64,000 nucleotides of DNA from an uncultured Eubacteriales bacterium (GCA_900546295.1 URCK01000002.1:1-64000); one strand, 5' to 3'. Shown: positions 1 to 6,806, counted from the stretch's first letter. Numbers and translations are program-made. The notes: a model not told the origin generated them from the sequence alone.

Positions 1-55
1 GAGCACCTGCCTTTTAAGCAGGGTGTCCGGGGTTCGAATCCCCGACGAGGCACCA
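1..55 (+). tRNA. tRNA-Lys(UUU), 3' part; also attL
   Basis: The window begins inside a tRNA. The anticodon stem CCTGC/GCAGG encloses the loop CTTTTAA, giving anticodon UUU (lysine). The variable loop, T arm (CGGGG/CCCCG around TTCGAAT), the 3' acceptor strand ACGAGGC and an encoded CCA follow. The 5' half lies upstream of the window. The same 55 bases recur at 7994-8048, so this is also the left attachment core of the integrated element. This is taken as the functional copy because the right-hand copy has no matching 5' half. Confidence 0.9.
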
Positions 56-90
56 AAACCCTTGAAATCTCTACGGTTTCAAGGGTTTTT
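56..90 (+). terminator. Intrinsic terminator after tRNA-Lys
   Basis: Perfect 12-bp arms AAACCCTTGAAA and TTTCAAGGGTTT with a 9-nt loop, followed by T residues, directly after the tRNA CCA. It now lies inside the element; the presumed original tRNA terminator is downstream of attR. Confidence 0.8.
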
Positions 91-111
91 GTTATTCTCC
101 TCAAAGGATTT

Positions 112-156
112 AGACCTCCTGCGTTTTCTACCAAATTCAGGGAACGCAGGAGGTCT
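112..156 (+). promoter_or_regulatory. 14-bp inverted repeat holding the integrase ribosome site
   Basis: Perfect 14-bp arms (112-125 and 143-156) are separated by 17 nt. The right arm contains AGGAGG, the only good ribosome-binding site for the integrase ATG at 161. A folded RNA would hide it. The same arm sequence occurs once more near the right end of the element (7887-7900), so it may also be a DNA site for the integrase or an excision factor. Confidence 0.6.
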
Positions 157-160
157 TATT

Positions 161-1099
161 ATGGCGAAGAAAATCGCAATAGCATCGAAAATCGGTGTGT
201 CCGTAAAAGGAGTATTCGAGGATTTCGTGGTAGCACAAACCGCAAAAGGCTACACCGAAAAGACAATAGCAAACTACCGCTCACACTTTAAGTCTATCAG
301 CAGACACATTGATATTGATCGAGCGTTTTCCAACCTGACACAAGCCGACATTGACGGTATGATCGTTTCAATGAGGGAAAGCGGGTTGGCAACAAACTCC
401 ATTAGCAGTTATGTCCGCGTGTTCAAAACCTTTATGAATTGGAGCAGACAGCAGGGCTACACAACATTGACTGTGCCGAACTATAAACAGGTGGAGACGG
501 TGAAAGAAACCTACACCGATGAAGAATTGCTACTGCTATTGGAAAAGCCAAAAGCGAACGGAACATTTTGCGAATATCGGAATTGGGTCATCGTCAATTT
601 TCTGTTGAATAGCGGTTGCCGTGCCTCTACTGTCCGCAACATACAGAACCGAGACGTTGATCTATCCAGTAGCAGAATTGTATTCAGGCATACGAAGACG
701 CACAAGGTTCAGGTCGTCCCGCTGTGTAGTCAAATGTTGCGTATCCTGCGGGACTATCTCAAAGTGCGTGGTGGGAAAGACAGCGACTATCTTTTTTGTG
801 ATGAATACGGCGGGATGCTGACAGCCAATGCTTTAAGGCTCGCTATCGAACGATACAACCATAGCAGGGGAGTCGAAAAGACTTCTGTTCATCTGTTCCG
901 GCACACATTTGCCCGTAAATATCTGATTGATTGCGGCGGCGACGCATTTATGCTGCAAAAGCTGTTGGGACATTCCACGCTGAAAATGACAAGGCACTAT
1001 TGCAATATCTACGACGCGGACATTGCCAATAACTTTGATCGCCTCTCACCGCTGGAAAATATGAGCCGATCAAAGCAGAAGATACGACGGGGAGCATAA
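161..1099 (+). CDS. int: Tyrosine site-specific integrase
   Basis: Tyrosine recombinase of 312 residues that would integrate and excise the element at tRNA-Lys. The N-terminal part (about 15-110) is a SAM-like core-binding domain; the C-terminal part (about 115-290) is catalytic. Catalytic residues are visible: Arg154 in SGCRAS, His244 and Arg247 in HLFRH, His271 in LLGHS, and the nucleophile Tyr280 in RHYCN. The frame is open upstream into the tRNA, but ATG at 161 has AGGAGG seven bases before it and is chosen. That site lies in one arm of an inverted repeat, which suggests control at the level of translation. It points rightward, away from attL. Confidence 0.93.
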   Translation: MAKKIAIASKIGVSVKGVFEDFVVAQTAKGYTEKTIANYRSHFKSISRHIDIDRAFSNLTQADIDGMIVSMRESGLATNSISSYVRVFKTFMNWSRQQGYTTLTVPNYKQVETVKETYTDEELLLLLEKPKANGTFCEYRNWVIVNFLLNSGCRASTVRNIQNRDVDLSSSRIVFRHTKTHKVQVVPLCSQMLRILRDYLKVRGGKDSDYLFCDEYGGMLTANALRLAIERYNHSRGVEKTSVHLFRHTFARKYLIDCGGDAFMLQKLLGHSTLKMTRHYCNIYDADIANNFDRLSPLENMSRSKQKIRRGA

Positions 1100-1111
1100 C
1101 GGAACATCGTC

Positions 1112-1121
1112 GAACATCTTT
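1112..1121 (-). repeat. 10-mer AAAGATGTTC, inverted copy
   Basis: AAAGATGTTC read on the minus strand; the same 10-mer occurs twice in direct orientation near the right end (7735-7744 and 7785-7794). Candidate arm-type site for integrase or an accessory factor, judged by position only. Confidence 0.35.
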
Positions 1122-1145
1122 TAACATCCAGAAGTGACAATGAAA

Positions 1146-1177
1146 AAAAGGGAAGATGTTTTTACATCTTCCCTTTT
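1146..1177. terminator. Bidirectional terminator between int and the WYL gene
   Basis: Perfect 14-bp arms AAAAGGGAAGATGT and ACATCTTCCCTTTT with a 4-nt loop and A/T tracts on both sides. It sits between two convergent genes and overlaps the WYL gene's stop codon. Confidence 0.85.
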
Positions 1178-2288
1178 ATAATGGCAAATTTTGATTGTCC
1201 AGCAATTCCTTTTCGCCTCCTACCATACCCGCTAACAGGAAGTTTAGAAGCATCTCGTTGGAAAAGACTTCGTAAGAATCAGAAAGCGCAATTGTGAGTG
1301 CCTGCATAGTTTTGATAGCCTGCGGCGGGCTTAGCACTTTTATTCTTCCTGGGTACAACGCCAGCCAATTATAGAATAACGGCGTCAATTCCACTTGCAG
1401 GCTTACGGTAAAATGCGATTCGTCATAGGGAATCATGGCAAGGTCTGTTCCGAACTTTTCCACAACATCAGTCGCGCAGTTATTATGAGCGAGCAATTGC
1501 ACGGTTGTTATCCCCTCGCTGAACATTCCTATACCGAATGGCCTAAACTTGAACTCCAACACGCCCGATTCACGAATGGTATCTTTGCCTCCTCTTGGCT
1601 CATCTAATACCATTACCTGCTCTATGCGGTCAGCACATATCGGTGTTATTGCAGGGTTACCCTCATGCTCGGTATACGCAATAAGAACATGACGCTCCCC
1701 ATCCCACACTACAAGATATGGGCTGACCGTAATGACAGAGCTGCCATTGTGCTTTGTATATTGCTTGGGTTTATCTCTGCTGGGGGTATATTTGAAATAG
1801 CGGAAGCTAATCTTTTTATCCCTTGAAATCGCCTCATAAATGCAATCCAAGCCCCGCATTGCTTCCTCATTCATGTTGCGGACGCGGTTTGACACATACG
1901 CCTGACGATTTAGAGAATCCTTCGTATAAACATCAGCCAACTGCTTAATCTTCTTCGTCAACTGCACAGCCATATTCTCGGTCAAGAACTTTGCTGACTG
2001 AACGCAATCGACCAAAAGACGCAATTCATACGGCTCAAATTGCGGCTGCGTGATGTAATACCCCCACTTTGAGGGATTGTATTCTATTGGAACGCCAAAA
2101 TCTATTTGCAGGCGCAAAATATCATTATAGATCGTTTTCACCGATGCAGAAACGCCCATAGACGCTAAGTATTTAGAAATGTCCTTTGCGTTCTTAGGGT
2201 GTTCTTTTGTTGCATGGGTATAGAGATAATCTCGGATATAGAGCAGCTTTACCCCTTGTCCTGAAGAGCGGCCTTGTCCCTTTGCCAC
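1176..2288 (-). CDS. WYL-domain transcriptional regulator
   Basis: A DNA-binding regulator of 370 residues with an N-terminal winged helix (about 10-70, HTH_11-like) and a WYL ligand-sensing domain (about 140-250, with the SPYLVVWDGERHVLIAY stretch) plus a C-terminal extension. WYL regulators bind nucleic-acid-type or nucleotide ligands and often control phage-defence or DNA-damage genes. The start is GTG at 2288 with AGGAGGG upstream. It follows the XRE gene by 12 nt on the same strand, so the two are likely co-transcribed. Its target is not visible; the rightward cassette at 2756-3735 is the nearest candidate. Confidence 0.85.
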   Translation of the reverse strand: MAKGQGRSSGQGVKLLYIRDYLYTHATKEHPKNAKDISKYLASMGVSASVKTIYNDILRLQIDFGVPIEYNPSKWGYYITQPQFEPYELRLLVDCVQSAKFLTENMAVQLTKKIKQLADVYTKDSLNRQAYVSNRVRNMNEEAMRGLDCIYEAISRDKKISFRYFKYTPSRDKPKQYTKHNGSSVITVSPYLVVWDGERHVLIAYTEHEGNPAITPICADRIEQVMVLDEPRGGKDTIRESGVLEFKFRPFGIGMFSEGITTVQLLAHNNCATDVVEKFGTDLAMIPYDESHFTVSLQVELTPLFYNWLALYPGRIKVLSPPQAIKTMQALTIALSDSYEVFSNEMLLNFLLAGMVGGEKELLDNQNLPL

Positions 2289-2300
2289 AATAAAGCCCTC

Positions 2301-2633
2301 CTATTCAGAAAGTGATTGTAGATAGACCGATAGCAGCCGAAGAGCCGTTTCCCTATCCTTAGGGGAACAAGCGTTAAGGCGAGAAAAGATTTCTTCCTGC
2401 TGGGCTGTCAGCTCACATTCGCTCTTAGTAAGCACTTCATCGGGGGTAATATGAAGTGCATCACAAATTCGCAAGATTGTCTCCACACGCATATTAACCG
2501 TACCGCGTTCAATGTCGGCGTAGGTTCGGCTCGATAATCCTGCCGCCTCCGCTACCTCTACTTGCGTCATTCCCATGCGCTTACGGATTGCCAATAGCTT
2601 GTTTCCAATCTCCCGCATATCCAAAACAAGCAT
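2301..2633 (-). CDS. XRE-family helix-turn-helix repressor
   Basis: Small Cro/CI-type regulator of 110 residues. The HTH spans about residues 10-60 (MTQVEVAEAAGLSSRTYADI), followed by a helical tail. The start at 2633 is chosen because AGGAGG precedes it; an upstream in-frame ATG at 2723 has no such site and would run through the operator region. It diverges from the small RHH gene at 2756, and palindromic AGGAATT sites lie between them. A reasonable inference is autorepression plus control of the rightward cassette. Confidence 0.85.
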   Translation of the reverse strand: MLVLDMREIGNKLLAIRKRMGMTQVEVAEAAGLSSRTYADIERGTVNMRVETILRICDALHITPDEVLTKSECELTAQQEEIFSRLNACSPKDRETALRLLSVYLQSLSE

Positions 2634-2659
2634 TTTTCTTCCTCCTATCGGCTTTATAT

Positions 2660-2730
2660 AGGAATTGTAATTCCTAATCCGCTTGACAAAAAGGAAGTAA
2701 GATAGCATAATTGCAAGAGGCATAATTCCT
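2660..2730. promoter_or_regulatory. AGGAATT operator pair between the XRE and RHH genes
   Basis: A 16-bp palindrome with 7-bp arms (AGGAATT/AATTCCT) lies at 2660-2675. A second, degenerate copy (AGG..TAATTCCT) lies at 2718-2730. They flank the rightward promoter, so a bound repressor could block both directions. The likely binder is the adjacent XRE protein; that is inference. Confidence 0.6.
2683..2711 (+). promoter_or_regulatory. Promoter of the rightward cassette
   Basis: TTGACA (2683-2688) and CATAAT (2706-2711) with 17-bp spacing, near-consensus for sigma-A, 45 bp before the ATG at 2756. The second operator copy covers the predicted start of transcription. Confidence 0.75.
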
Positions 2731-2755
2731 ATTTTGGTGGAAAGGAGTATTTGCT

Positions 2756-2905
2756 ATGAGTAAGTTAGTTACCTTTACTGACAACGATGAAGCTTTGATT
2801 GCGAAAATCAAGGAATATCAAAAAGCCCACGGTTTATCATCATTTGTCGCGGCGGTAAGGAAGCTATGTAGCGACGCATTGGAAATTGCTAAAATACAGC
2901 ACTGA
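2756..2905 (+). CDS. Small ribbon-helix-helix-like protein (49 aa)
   Basis: A 49-residue protein with AAAGGAG upstream. The pattern is a short strand (KLVTFTD), a helix (about 11-25) and a second helix (about 28-44), as in Arc/MetJ-type RHH DNA-binding proteins and antitoxins. No close family can be named from sequence alone. It is the first gene after the promoter and is followed 13 nt later by a zinc-ribbon gene. It may be the antitoxin-like or regulatory member of the cassette. Confidence 0.65.
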   Translation: MSKLVTFTDNDEALIAKIKEYQKAHGLSSFVAAVRKLCSDALEIAKIQH

Positions 2906-2918
2906 TTGTGAGGGAAAA

Positions 2919-3395
2919 ATGGGAATCTATCGTTGTGCAGCTTGCGGAAGTCCTAATGTTATGACCGATACTCAGGCAAACGGCGTTAATTACAATTATC
3001 TTAAAGGTGCTGTGGGGACGGTCTTACTTGGTGTCGGCGGCGCTGCTGCCGGAATTGCCAGCCAGCAGCAAACCGTATATAAGTGTCCTGACTGCGGAAT
3101 GGTGCTTACTTATCCCATGAGTGCGGCGCTTGCTGACCTCATTGATATTGGCGTTATGTATCCAAAAGCCAGAAGTCAGCTTAAAATTATGAATGTCGAT
3201 GTTCCGTGGGAGTTTATTGAGAAAAAATATAAGAATATTGATCCAGAAGGGCAAGAAAAGAGAAGAATAGAGCAGGAAGAAAAGGCCAAAAGGGAACAAC
3301 AGCGGCTCGCAGCGGAAAAATCGTATGTAGATGAAATCTCTAAAATCCTAATTGAAAAGAAGATACAAATGCAGGAGGAATTTAATCATGAGTAG
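2919..3395 (+). CDS. Zinc-ribbon protein with a glycine-rich segment and coiled coil
   Basis: 158 residues, start at 2919 behind GAGGG. Two CxxC knuckles (CAAC at 6-9 and CPDC at about 56-59) form a zinc ribbon. Between them is a Gly/Ala-rich hydrophobic stretch (about 29-48) that resembles a glycine zipper or membrane-inserting helix. The C-terminal third (about 110-150) is charged and coiled-coil-like. I do not recognise a functional family. It is the second gene of the three-gene cassette and its stop codon overlaps the next start. A membrane-associated role is possible but not shown. Confidence 0.7.
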   Translation: MGIYRCAACGSPNVMTDTQANGVNYNYLKGAVGTVLLGVGGAAAGIASQQQTVYKCPDCGMVLTYPMSAALADLIDIGVMYPKARSQLKIMNVDVPWEFIEKKYKNIDPEGQEKRRIEQEEKAKREQQRLAAEKSYVDEISKILIEKKIQMQEEFNHE

Positions 3396-3735
3396 ATCAG
3401 ACAATATCCCCGCAACGAGTTATTGGGCGAGAAAAAAAGTTGAATTTGAAGCCGATGCAGAAGCAGGTGCTACGAATAGTCTTATTCGGTATGAATTGAT
3501 GACTATTGCTGAAGCGGTCGACAGACCAATATCCATTCAACAGTTTAGCGCCTTAATAAAAGTCTTTGATGATGATGTTCCCGAACAGAGGGTTGGGCAC
3601 CAATTGCGTGTATTATGGGATTCCGGTTTGCTCAAACGAAAAGTCGACAAGGACAACAATCAACTGTTTTGGCTAAATGAGGCCACATTGGAAGATGATT
3701 TTGACCCATCGGAAATTGATCTTTTGGATGAATAG
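3388..3735 (+). CDS. Unknown acidic protein, possibly winged-helix
   Basis: 115 residues, starting at an ATG that overlaps the preceding gene by 8 nt, with AGGAGGAA upstream; this suggests translational coupling. The middle (about 45-95) has helix-helix-strand character (FSALIKVFDDDVPEQ then LRVLWDSGLLKRKV, LFWLN) reminiscent of a winged helix. The C-terminus is strongly acidic. No family is recognised. It is the last gene of the cassette and is followed by a strong terminator. Confidence 0.65.
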   Translation: MSRSDNIPATSYWARKKVEFEADAEAGATNSLIRYELMTIAEAVDRPISIQQFSALIKVFDDDVPEQRVGHQLRVLWDSGLLKRKVDKDNNQLFWLNEATLEDDFDPSEIDLLDE

Positions 3736-3739
3736 AGCA

Positions 3740-3766
3740 AACGGGAGGCATTACGCCTCCCGTTTT
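3740..3766 (+). terminator. Terminator of the rightward cassette
   Basis: Arms AACGGGAGGC and GCCTCCCGTT (10 bp) with a T run, just after the stop at 3735. Confidence 0.85.
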
Positions 3767-3837
3767 CCATTCTCTTGTTTCGCTTTTTCCTCCTGCTCTT
3801 CCATAAAGATGAAATAGCCCAATTCCTCCATATCCAT
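3751..3837 (-). CDS. Possible 28-aa peptide coupled to the resolvase
   Basis: An ATG overlaps the resolvase stop as TAATG and opens a 28-codon frame rich in Glu and Lys that ends inside the terminator hairpin. The coupling geometry is good, but the peptide is short and could be chance. Confidence 0.3.
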   Translation of the reverse strand: MDMEELGYFIFMEEQEEKAKQENGKREA

Positions 3838-4433
3838 TATGCTGTTCTCCCCTCCAAAAGATCAATGTATTTATAAGCCGTGGTTCGGCTGATATCACAC
3901 ACTCTTGCTAACTCGCTCAGGTTGAGATTCTTATTCTTGAACGCGGGGTAGTGCCGTAGGAAGATCGGCGGAATGTCGTCTGCGGTCAGCGTAGGTCTTC
4001 CGATTCTTGCGCCCTTGGCCTTGGCGTTTGCCATTCCCGACTTCACGCGCGCCCGAATGATACGCAATTCCAATTCCGCAAACACGCCTGACATTTGAAT
4101 AAACGCATTTGTCATTGGGTCGATCTCCCCGTTGGAGCAATCCACGGTGATACTGCCGACGATCACCAACCGCAGACGCTTGGCGCGTATGGCCTCGATA
4201 ATCTCACATAACTGCTTGGTGCTTCTGGCGAGTCTGGAAACCTCCAATGTGATGATCGTATCGCCCGCCTGCACCTGCTCCAAAAGAGAGGATAACTGAC
4301 ACTTCACAACGGCGTCGCCGTGCTCGTATTCTAAAAAGATGTTCTCTGCGCCCGCCTGCTTCAACTCCCGCACTTGGCGGTCAATATCCTGTTTGCTCTC
4401 GTTTGTAGAGCATCTTGCGTAGCCGTGTATCAT
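3837..4433 (-). CDS. Small serine recombinase (resolvase/invertase)
   Basis: 198-residue member of the resolvase/invertase family. The catalytic domain (1-135) begins GYARCSTNES with the nucleophile serine about residue 9, and the DxxxDRQ pattern follows. A C-terminal Hin-type HTH (about 150-195, ELARVCDISRTTAYKYI) binds DNA. The start at 4433 has GGGAGG before it. Such proteins resolve co-integrates or invert segments. It is the second gene of a leftward unit whose promoter is controlled by the divergent HTH protein at 5065. Its res or inversion site was not identified. Confidence 0.9.
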   Translation of the reverse strand: MIHGYARCSTNESKQDIDRQVRELKQAGAENIFLEYEHGDAVVKCQLSSLLEQVQAGDTIITLEVSRLARSTKQLCEIIEAIRAKRLRLVIVGSITVDCSNGEIDPMTNAFIQMSGVFAELELRIIRARVKSGMANAKAKGARIGRPTLTADDIPPIFLRHYPAFKNKNLNLSELARVCDISRTTAYKYIDLLEGRTA

Positions 4434-4455
4434 TTCGTATTCCTCCCTTTGGATT

Positions 4456-4485
4456 GCTCCACGGGCTTTTTGTTGCCCGTGGAGC
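4456..4485. repeat. 11-bp stem-loop before the resolvase gene
   Basis: GCTCCACGGGC/GCCCGTGGAGC with an 8-nt loop, between two genes of the same leftward unit and without a T run on that strand. Possible attenuation or RNA-stability element. Confidence 0.5.
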
Positions 4486-4494
4486 GTATTTGTT

Positions 4495-4773
4495 TCAGCA
4501 GGACACCGAGAATCGGCGGGAGCTGACGGGCTTTGTGAAATCCTTGTAGAGATCGGCGTAAAGCCTCTTAAAGGTCGCGCTGTCAAAACGATTGGAAACA
4601 ACGCTCGTATAGCGAAGGATATAAGCGCCTGCGGTCAGCTCTTCCGCGCCGAGGCGGAGCATTTCGCCCTTGAGCGTGTCGCGGATGGCATCTGCCTTGG
4701 CCTTTGCCTTACTTGCGAGATCATCGTAGTTATTCATCGTTTCAATCAGGCTCTCAATCTCATACTTACTCAT
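4495..4773 (-). CDS. Conserved phage/ICE-type small protein
   Basis: 92 residues, with AAGGAG before the ATG. The N-terminal half is helical and charged (ASKAKAKADAIRDTLK); the C-terminal half includes FDSATFKRLYADLYKDF and ends SSRRFSV. I recall similar proteins from Firmicutes prophages and integrative elements, but no function is known to me. It is the first gene of the leftward unit that contains the serine recombinase. Confidence 0.65.
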   Translation of the reverse strand: MSKYEIESLIETMNNYDDLASKAKAKADAIRDTLKGEMLRLGAEELTAGAYILRYTSVVSNRFDSATFKRLYADLYKDFTKPVSSRRFSVSC

Positions 4774-4920
4774 TTTCTTTCTCCTTTTGGATTATATTTT
4801 GTCGGTAAGCGGTGGGTGGCGTTAAGTTTATCACATCGACACCGGAGGTTTTCTTGTCCGTTCCCACTCTGATCTGGTCGCGTTGGCTTTCGACCTTGGC
4901 TTACCTCTTCCCTTGAACTG

Positions 4921-4949
4921 ATTATAGTATAGCACCAATATTCGTGCAA
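4921..4949 (-). promoter_or_regulatory. Leftward promoter of the recombinase unit
   Basis: Minus-strand TTGCAC (4949-4944) and TATAAT (4926-4921) with 17-bp spacing. The -35 hexamer lies inside a TTCGTGCAA motif. Confidence 0.8.
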
Positions 4950-5017
4950 ATCAATTGACGGATTACACGAACTATCGTGCAAATGCTTGTTTATCTTTTG
5001 CACTTGATTTCGTGCAA
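4941..5017. promoter_or_regulatory. Three TTCGTGCAA operator copies
   Basis: Copies at 4941-4949, 4974-4982 (ATCGTGCAA) and 5009-5017. The third is half of a TTGCAC/GTGCAA inverted repeat (4998-5017). The outer copies overlap the leftward -35 and the rightward spacer, so one regulator could control both promoters. The HTH protein encoded at 5065 is the obvious candidate. Confidence 0.65.
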
Positions 5018-5032
5018 TTTGTGTTGTATAAT
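5004..5032 (+). promoter_or_regulatory. Rightward promoter of the HTH gene
   Basis: TTGATT (5004-5009) and TATAAT (5027-5032), 17-bp spacing, about 30 bp before the ATG; the spacer carries the third operator copy. Confidence 0.8.
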
Positions 5033-5064
5033 AAGGACAATGGAAAAGGAGGCGGTTTTTACCA

Positions 5065-5277
5065 ATGCCACTTGTGTATAAAATTGATGTGCTGTCCGCA
5101 TTGAAAGAGGCGGGCTATAACACAAACAAAATCCGCACAGAGGGCCTATTGAGCCAATCAACGCTTCAAAAGCTGCGTGAGGGAAAAGGACTATCTTGGG
5201 AGAACTTGGAACGCATTTGCTCTCTCTTGGACTGTCAGCCCGCCGATCTGATCGAGTATGTGAAAGACACGGAATAA
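5065..5277 (+). CDS. Small Cro/CI-type HTH regulator (70 aa)
   Basis: A compact 70-residue helix-turn-helix protein of the YozG/HTH_26 kind. The recognition region is LLSQSTLQKLREGKGLSWENL and the C-terminus ends in the typical LLDCQPADLIEY helix. GGAGGC precedes the ATG. It is divergent from the serine-recombinase unit and lies next to three operator-like repeats. Inferred role: autorepressor that also keeps the recombinase unit off. Confidence 0.85.
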   Translation: MPLVYKIDVLSALKEAGYNTNKIRTEGLLSQSTLQKLREGKGLSWENLERICSLLDCQPADLIEYVKDTE

Positions 5278-5630
5278 GGGGCGGTATCCGCGAAAGGGGC
5301 AGTTTCATTCCCTGAACAAAAAGTGGGCTTTTTCAGCGGTCAATACGGCCTTTTTCACTCGTCCAAAAGCGTAGGGGAAAACAAATGGTTTTCTGAACAC
5401 GGCGGCGGGGCATATTTCGGGAGAAAACAATTTTGCTTTCCCCTTAGTGAATAGGCGTGGGCTACACTCCCGCGAAATGGCTTTTTTATCCCGAAGGACG
5501 GTTTTTGCGCCTGTCTACGGGCAGAGGTATTTGCGCCCGTTCCTCGGCGGAAACGAAAAAAGCGGTTTTTAAGTCGTTCATATAACAGGTCTTTTTTCCT
5601 GTTAAGTGTCTGACTTAAAAACCGCTGTGC
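5278..5630. other. Non-coding stretch with inverted repeats
   Basis: No supported gene. It holds a GGGGAAAAC...TTTCCCC inverted pair (about 5371-5446) and ends in a large palindromic terminator. It could be a replication or transfer origin of the element, but no known origin motif was recognised. Confidence 0.4.
5561..5626 (-). terminator. Large palindrome, terminator of the leftward operon
   Basis: Perfect 15-bp arms AGCGGTTTTTAAGTC and GACTTAAAAACCGCT enclose a second hairpin (AACAGG/CCTGTT). On the minus strand a run of T follows, so it can end the operon running from 7552. The nested form could also extrude as a cruciform. Confidence 0.7.
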
Positions 5631-5786
5631 TTATTTCCAGTCTTTGAAAATCTCATTGAAAGCAGCGTCCATCGTTGCTTTCATGCTTTTTTCAATGAAA
5701 CGGAAGATTTCTGCCTCCATCACGGATTGTTCCCGCTTCTTTTTCTTACCCTTTTTCTTGCGCCTGCCGTCTGCGTCAATTCTCAC
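5631..5786 (-). CDS. Basic small protein (51 aa), GTG start
   Basis: A 51-codon frame starting with GTG at 5786, the only start available after the in-frame stop upstream; AGGTGA lies before it. The N-terminus is very basic (RRKKKGKKKKREQ); the rest is a helix ending FNEIFKDWK. It is the last frame of the leftward operon, directly before the large terminator. Nucleic-acid binding is plausible; no family is recognised. Confidence 0.5.
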   Translation of the reverse strand: MRIDADGRRKKKGKKKKREQSVMEAEIFRFIEKSMKATMDAAFNEIFKDWK

Positions 5787-5857
5787 TTGCCCGTCACCTC
5801 GCTTGTAAAGATGATTTGGGGAATAATCTCTTCGGCCTGCCCGCTCTATTCCTGATC

Positions 5858-5989
5858 CTAAATGCGCTTATACATTGTCTTGCGTTGCTCTGTCCAATTC
5901 TCTACTGCGGATTGTCCATTCAACTGATACCAATAGCGGTTAGGGATCATGCCATGCTTTCTATAAAACTTCATTTTCTCTATATCCAT
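5858..5989 (-). CDS. Small protein (43 aa) with strong ribosome site
   Basis: 43 residues with GGAAGGAG before the ATG at 5989. The composition is rich in Tyr, Trp and basic residues (FYRKHGMIPNRYWYQLNG). No family is recognised. It lies between the helix-rich upstream genes and the 51-aa frame on the same strand, with paired hairpins in its leader. Confidence 0.55.
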   Translation of the reverse strand: MDIEKMKFYRKHGMIPNRYWYQLNGQSAVENWTEQRKTMYKRI

Positions 5990-6021
5990 AGGGGAAAACT
6001 CCTTCCAGCTTCAAAATATAC

Positions 6022-6048
6022 CATAGACGAGGCAACGCCTCGTCTATG
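6022..6048. repeat. 12-bp tight hairpin
   Basis: CATAGACGAGGC/GCCTCGTCTATG with a 3-nt loop, in the leader of the 43-aa gene. The core GACGAGGC also occurs in the tRNA-Lys 3' end. It may affect RNA stability or be a binding site. Confidence 0.5.
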
Positions 6049-6060
6049 CAGGAGAAATGA

Positions 6061-6103
6061 AAAGCCCGCCTATCCCGTGCGCTTGCGCGCGGGCGGCGGG
6101 TTT
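6061..6103 (-). terminator. GC-rich hairpin in the leftward operon
   Basis: CCCGCC/GGCGGG outer arms with an inner CCCGTGCGC/GCGCGCGGG pairing; T residues follow on both strands. Possible partial terminator between the genes at 6240 and 5989. Confidence 0.5.
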
Positions 6104-6173
6104 CATTTCTCTTATTCTCTTCGTAGTTATTTGAAAAATAGGCGTGATGGATAAATAGGAAATGACATATTAA

Positions 6174-6240
6174 AAACAGATACTTTTCCCCCAATAATAA
6201 TTATCTTTTCTTTTATTATTAGGCAAAAAGTATCCGTTTT
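6174..6240 (-). terminator. Long imperfect inverted repeat after the wHTH gene
   Basis: The arms share GATACTTTT and AATAATAA in opposite orientation, with T runs outside. It immediately follows the stop of the 6240-6806 gene. Confidence 0.6.
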
Positions 6241-6806
6241 TATTTTGCTTTCCACCACGCACTTAACTCGATCTTCTGACCGCGACGTATAAAAAAATCT
6301 TCACCGAGTTTATCAGAGATCATCTGCTTTACAATTGCCTCGAAGTCTTTTTCCAACACATTTTTTGCGGACACAACCACGCTGACCGATACGTCCAAAT
6401 CATCCGCAATTTGCTGATTCGTAATCATCACCTCGGGATTATGAGCGATTAGCCAAAGAAGCAATTTAATAACGGCCTCCCAACTTACGCTTTCAGAAGA
6501 ATACTCACGCGTCCGCACACGCTCAAACCATTCCCTCGGCAAGGCAATTTCTTTTTCTTTTGGAATGATACGCAGGCTATATGTTCGTCCATTAACGGAA
6601 CTTTCTATATAGTGCCTGTCTGTCAGGTGTTGAATAGCCTCCCGCAACGCCTCTCTGTTTTTGTGCTGTGGGGATACGGAAAAGTATCTACACATATCAG
6701 TCAGATTGCCGTGATACTCTCCGCCGAAGTCCGCAAGCATCGCTAAAATGCGGAACTCTTTCTTATCGAGAGGCAGCCACTCTCGATAAAACACTACATT
6801 CTCCAT
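6240..6806 (-). CDS. Winged-helix DNA-binding protein, possibly a replication initiator
   Basis: 188 residues. Residues 1-75 look like one winged helix (KKEFRILAMLADF, then REALREAIQHLTDRHYIESS) and residues 105-165 like a second (NQQIADDLDVSVSVVVSAKNVL). Two tandem winged helices occur in plasmid and phage initiators, but also in regulators. Its position, two genes downstream of an operon promoter in an element without another Rep gene, makes a replication role possible. This is not proven, and no initiator motif is diagnostic here. Confidence 0.6.
   Translation of the reverse strand: MENVVFYREWLPLDKKEFRILAMLADFGGEYHGNLTDMCRYFSVSPQHKNREALREAIQHLTDRHYIESSVNGRTYSLRIIPKEKEIALPREWFERVRTREYSSESVSWEAVIKLLLWLIAHNPEVMITNQQIADDLDVSVSVVVSAKNVLEKDFEAIVKQMISDKLGEDFFIRRGQKIELSAWWKAK

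Noticed and set aside
6022..6048. Secondary attachment site because GACGAGGCA matches the tRNA end
   Set aside because: Only nine bases match and they form one half of a perfect hairpin; chance is likely.
5816..6154. Plus-strand frame of 112 aa
   Set aside because: It is antisense to the 43-aa gene and crosses two hairpins; no ribosome site.
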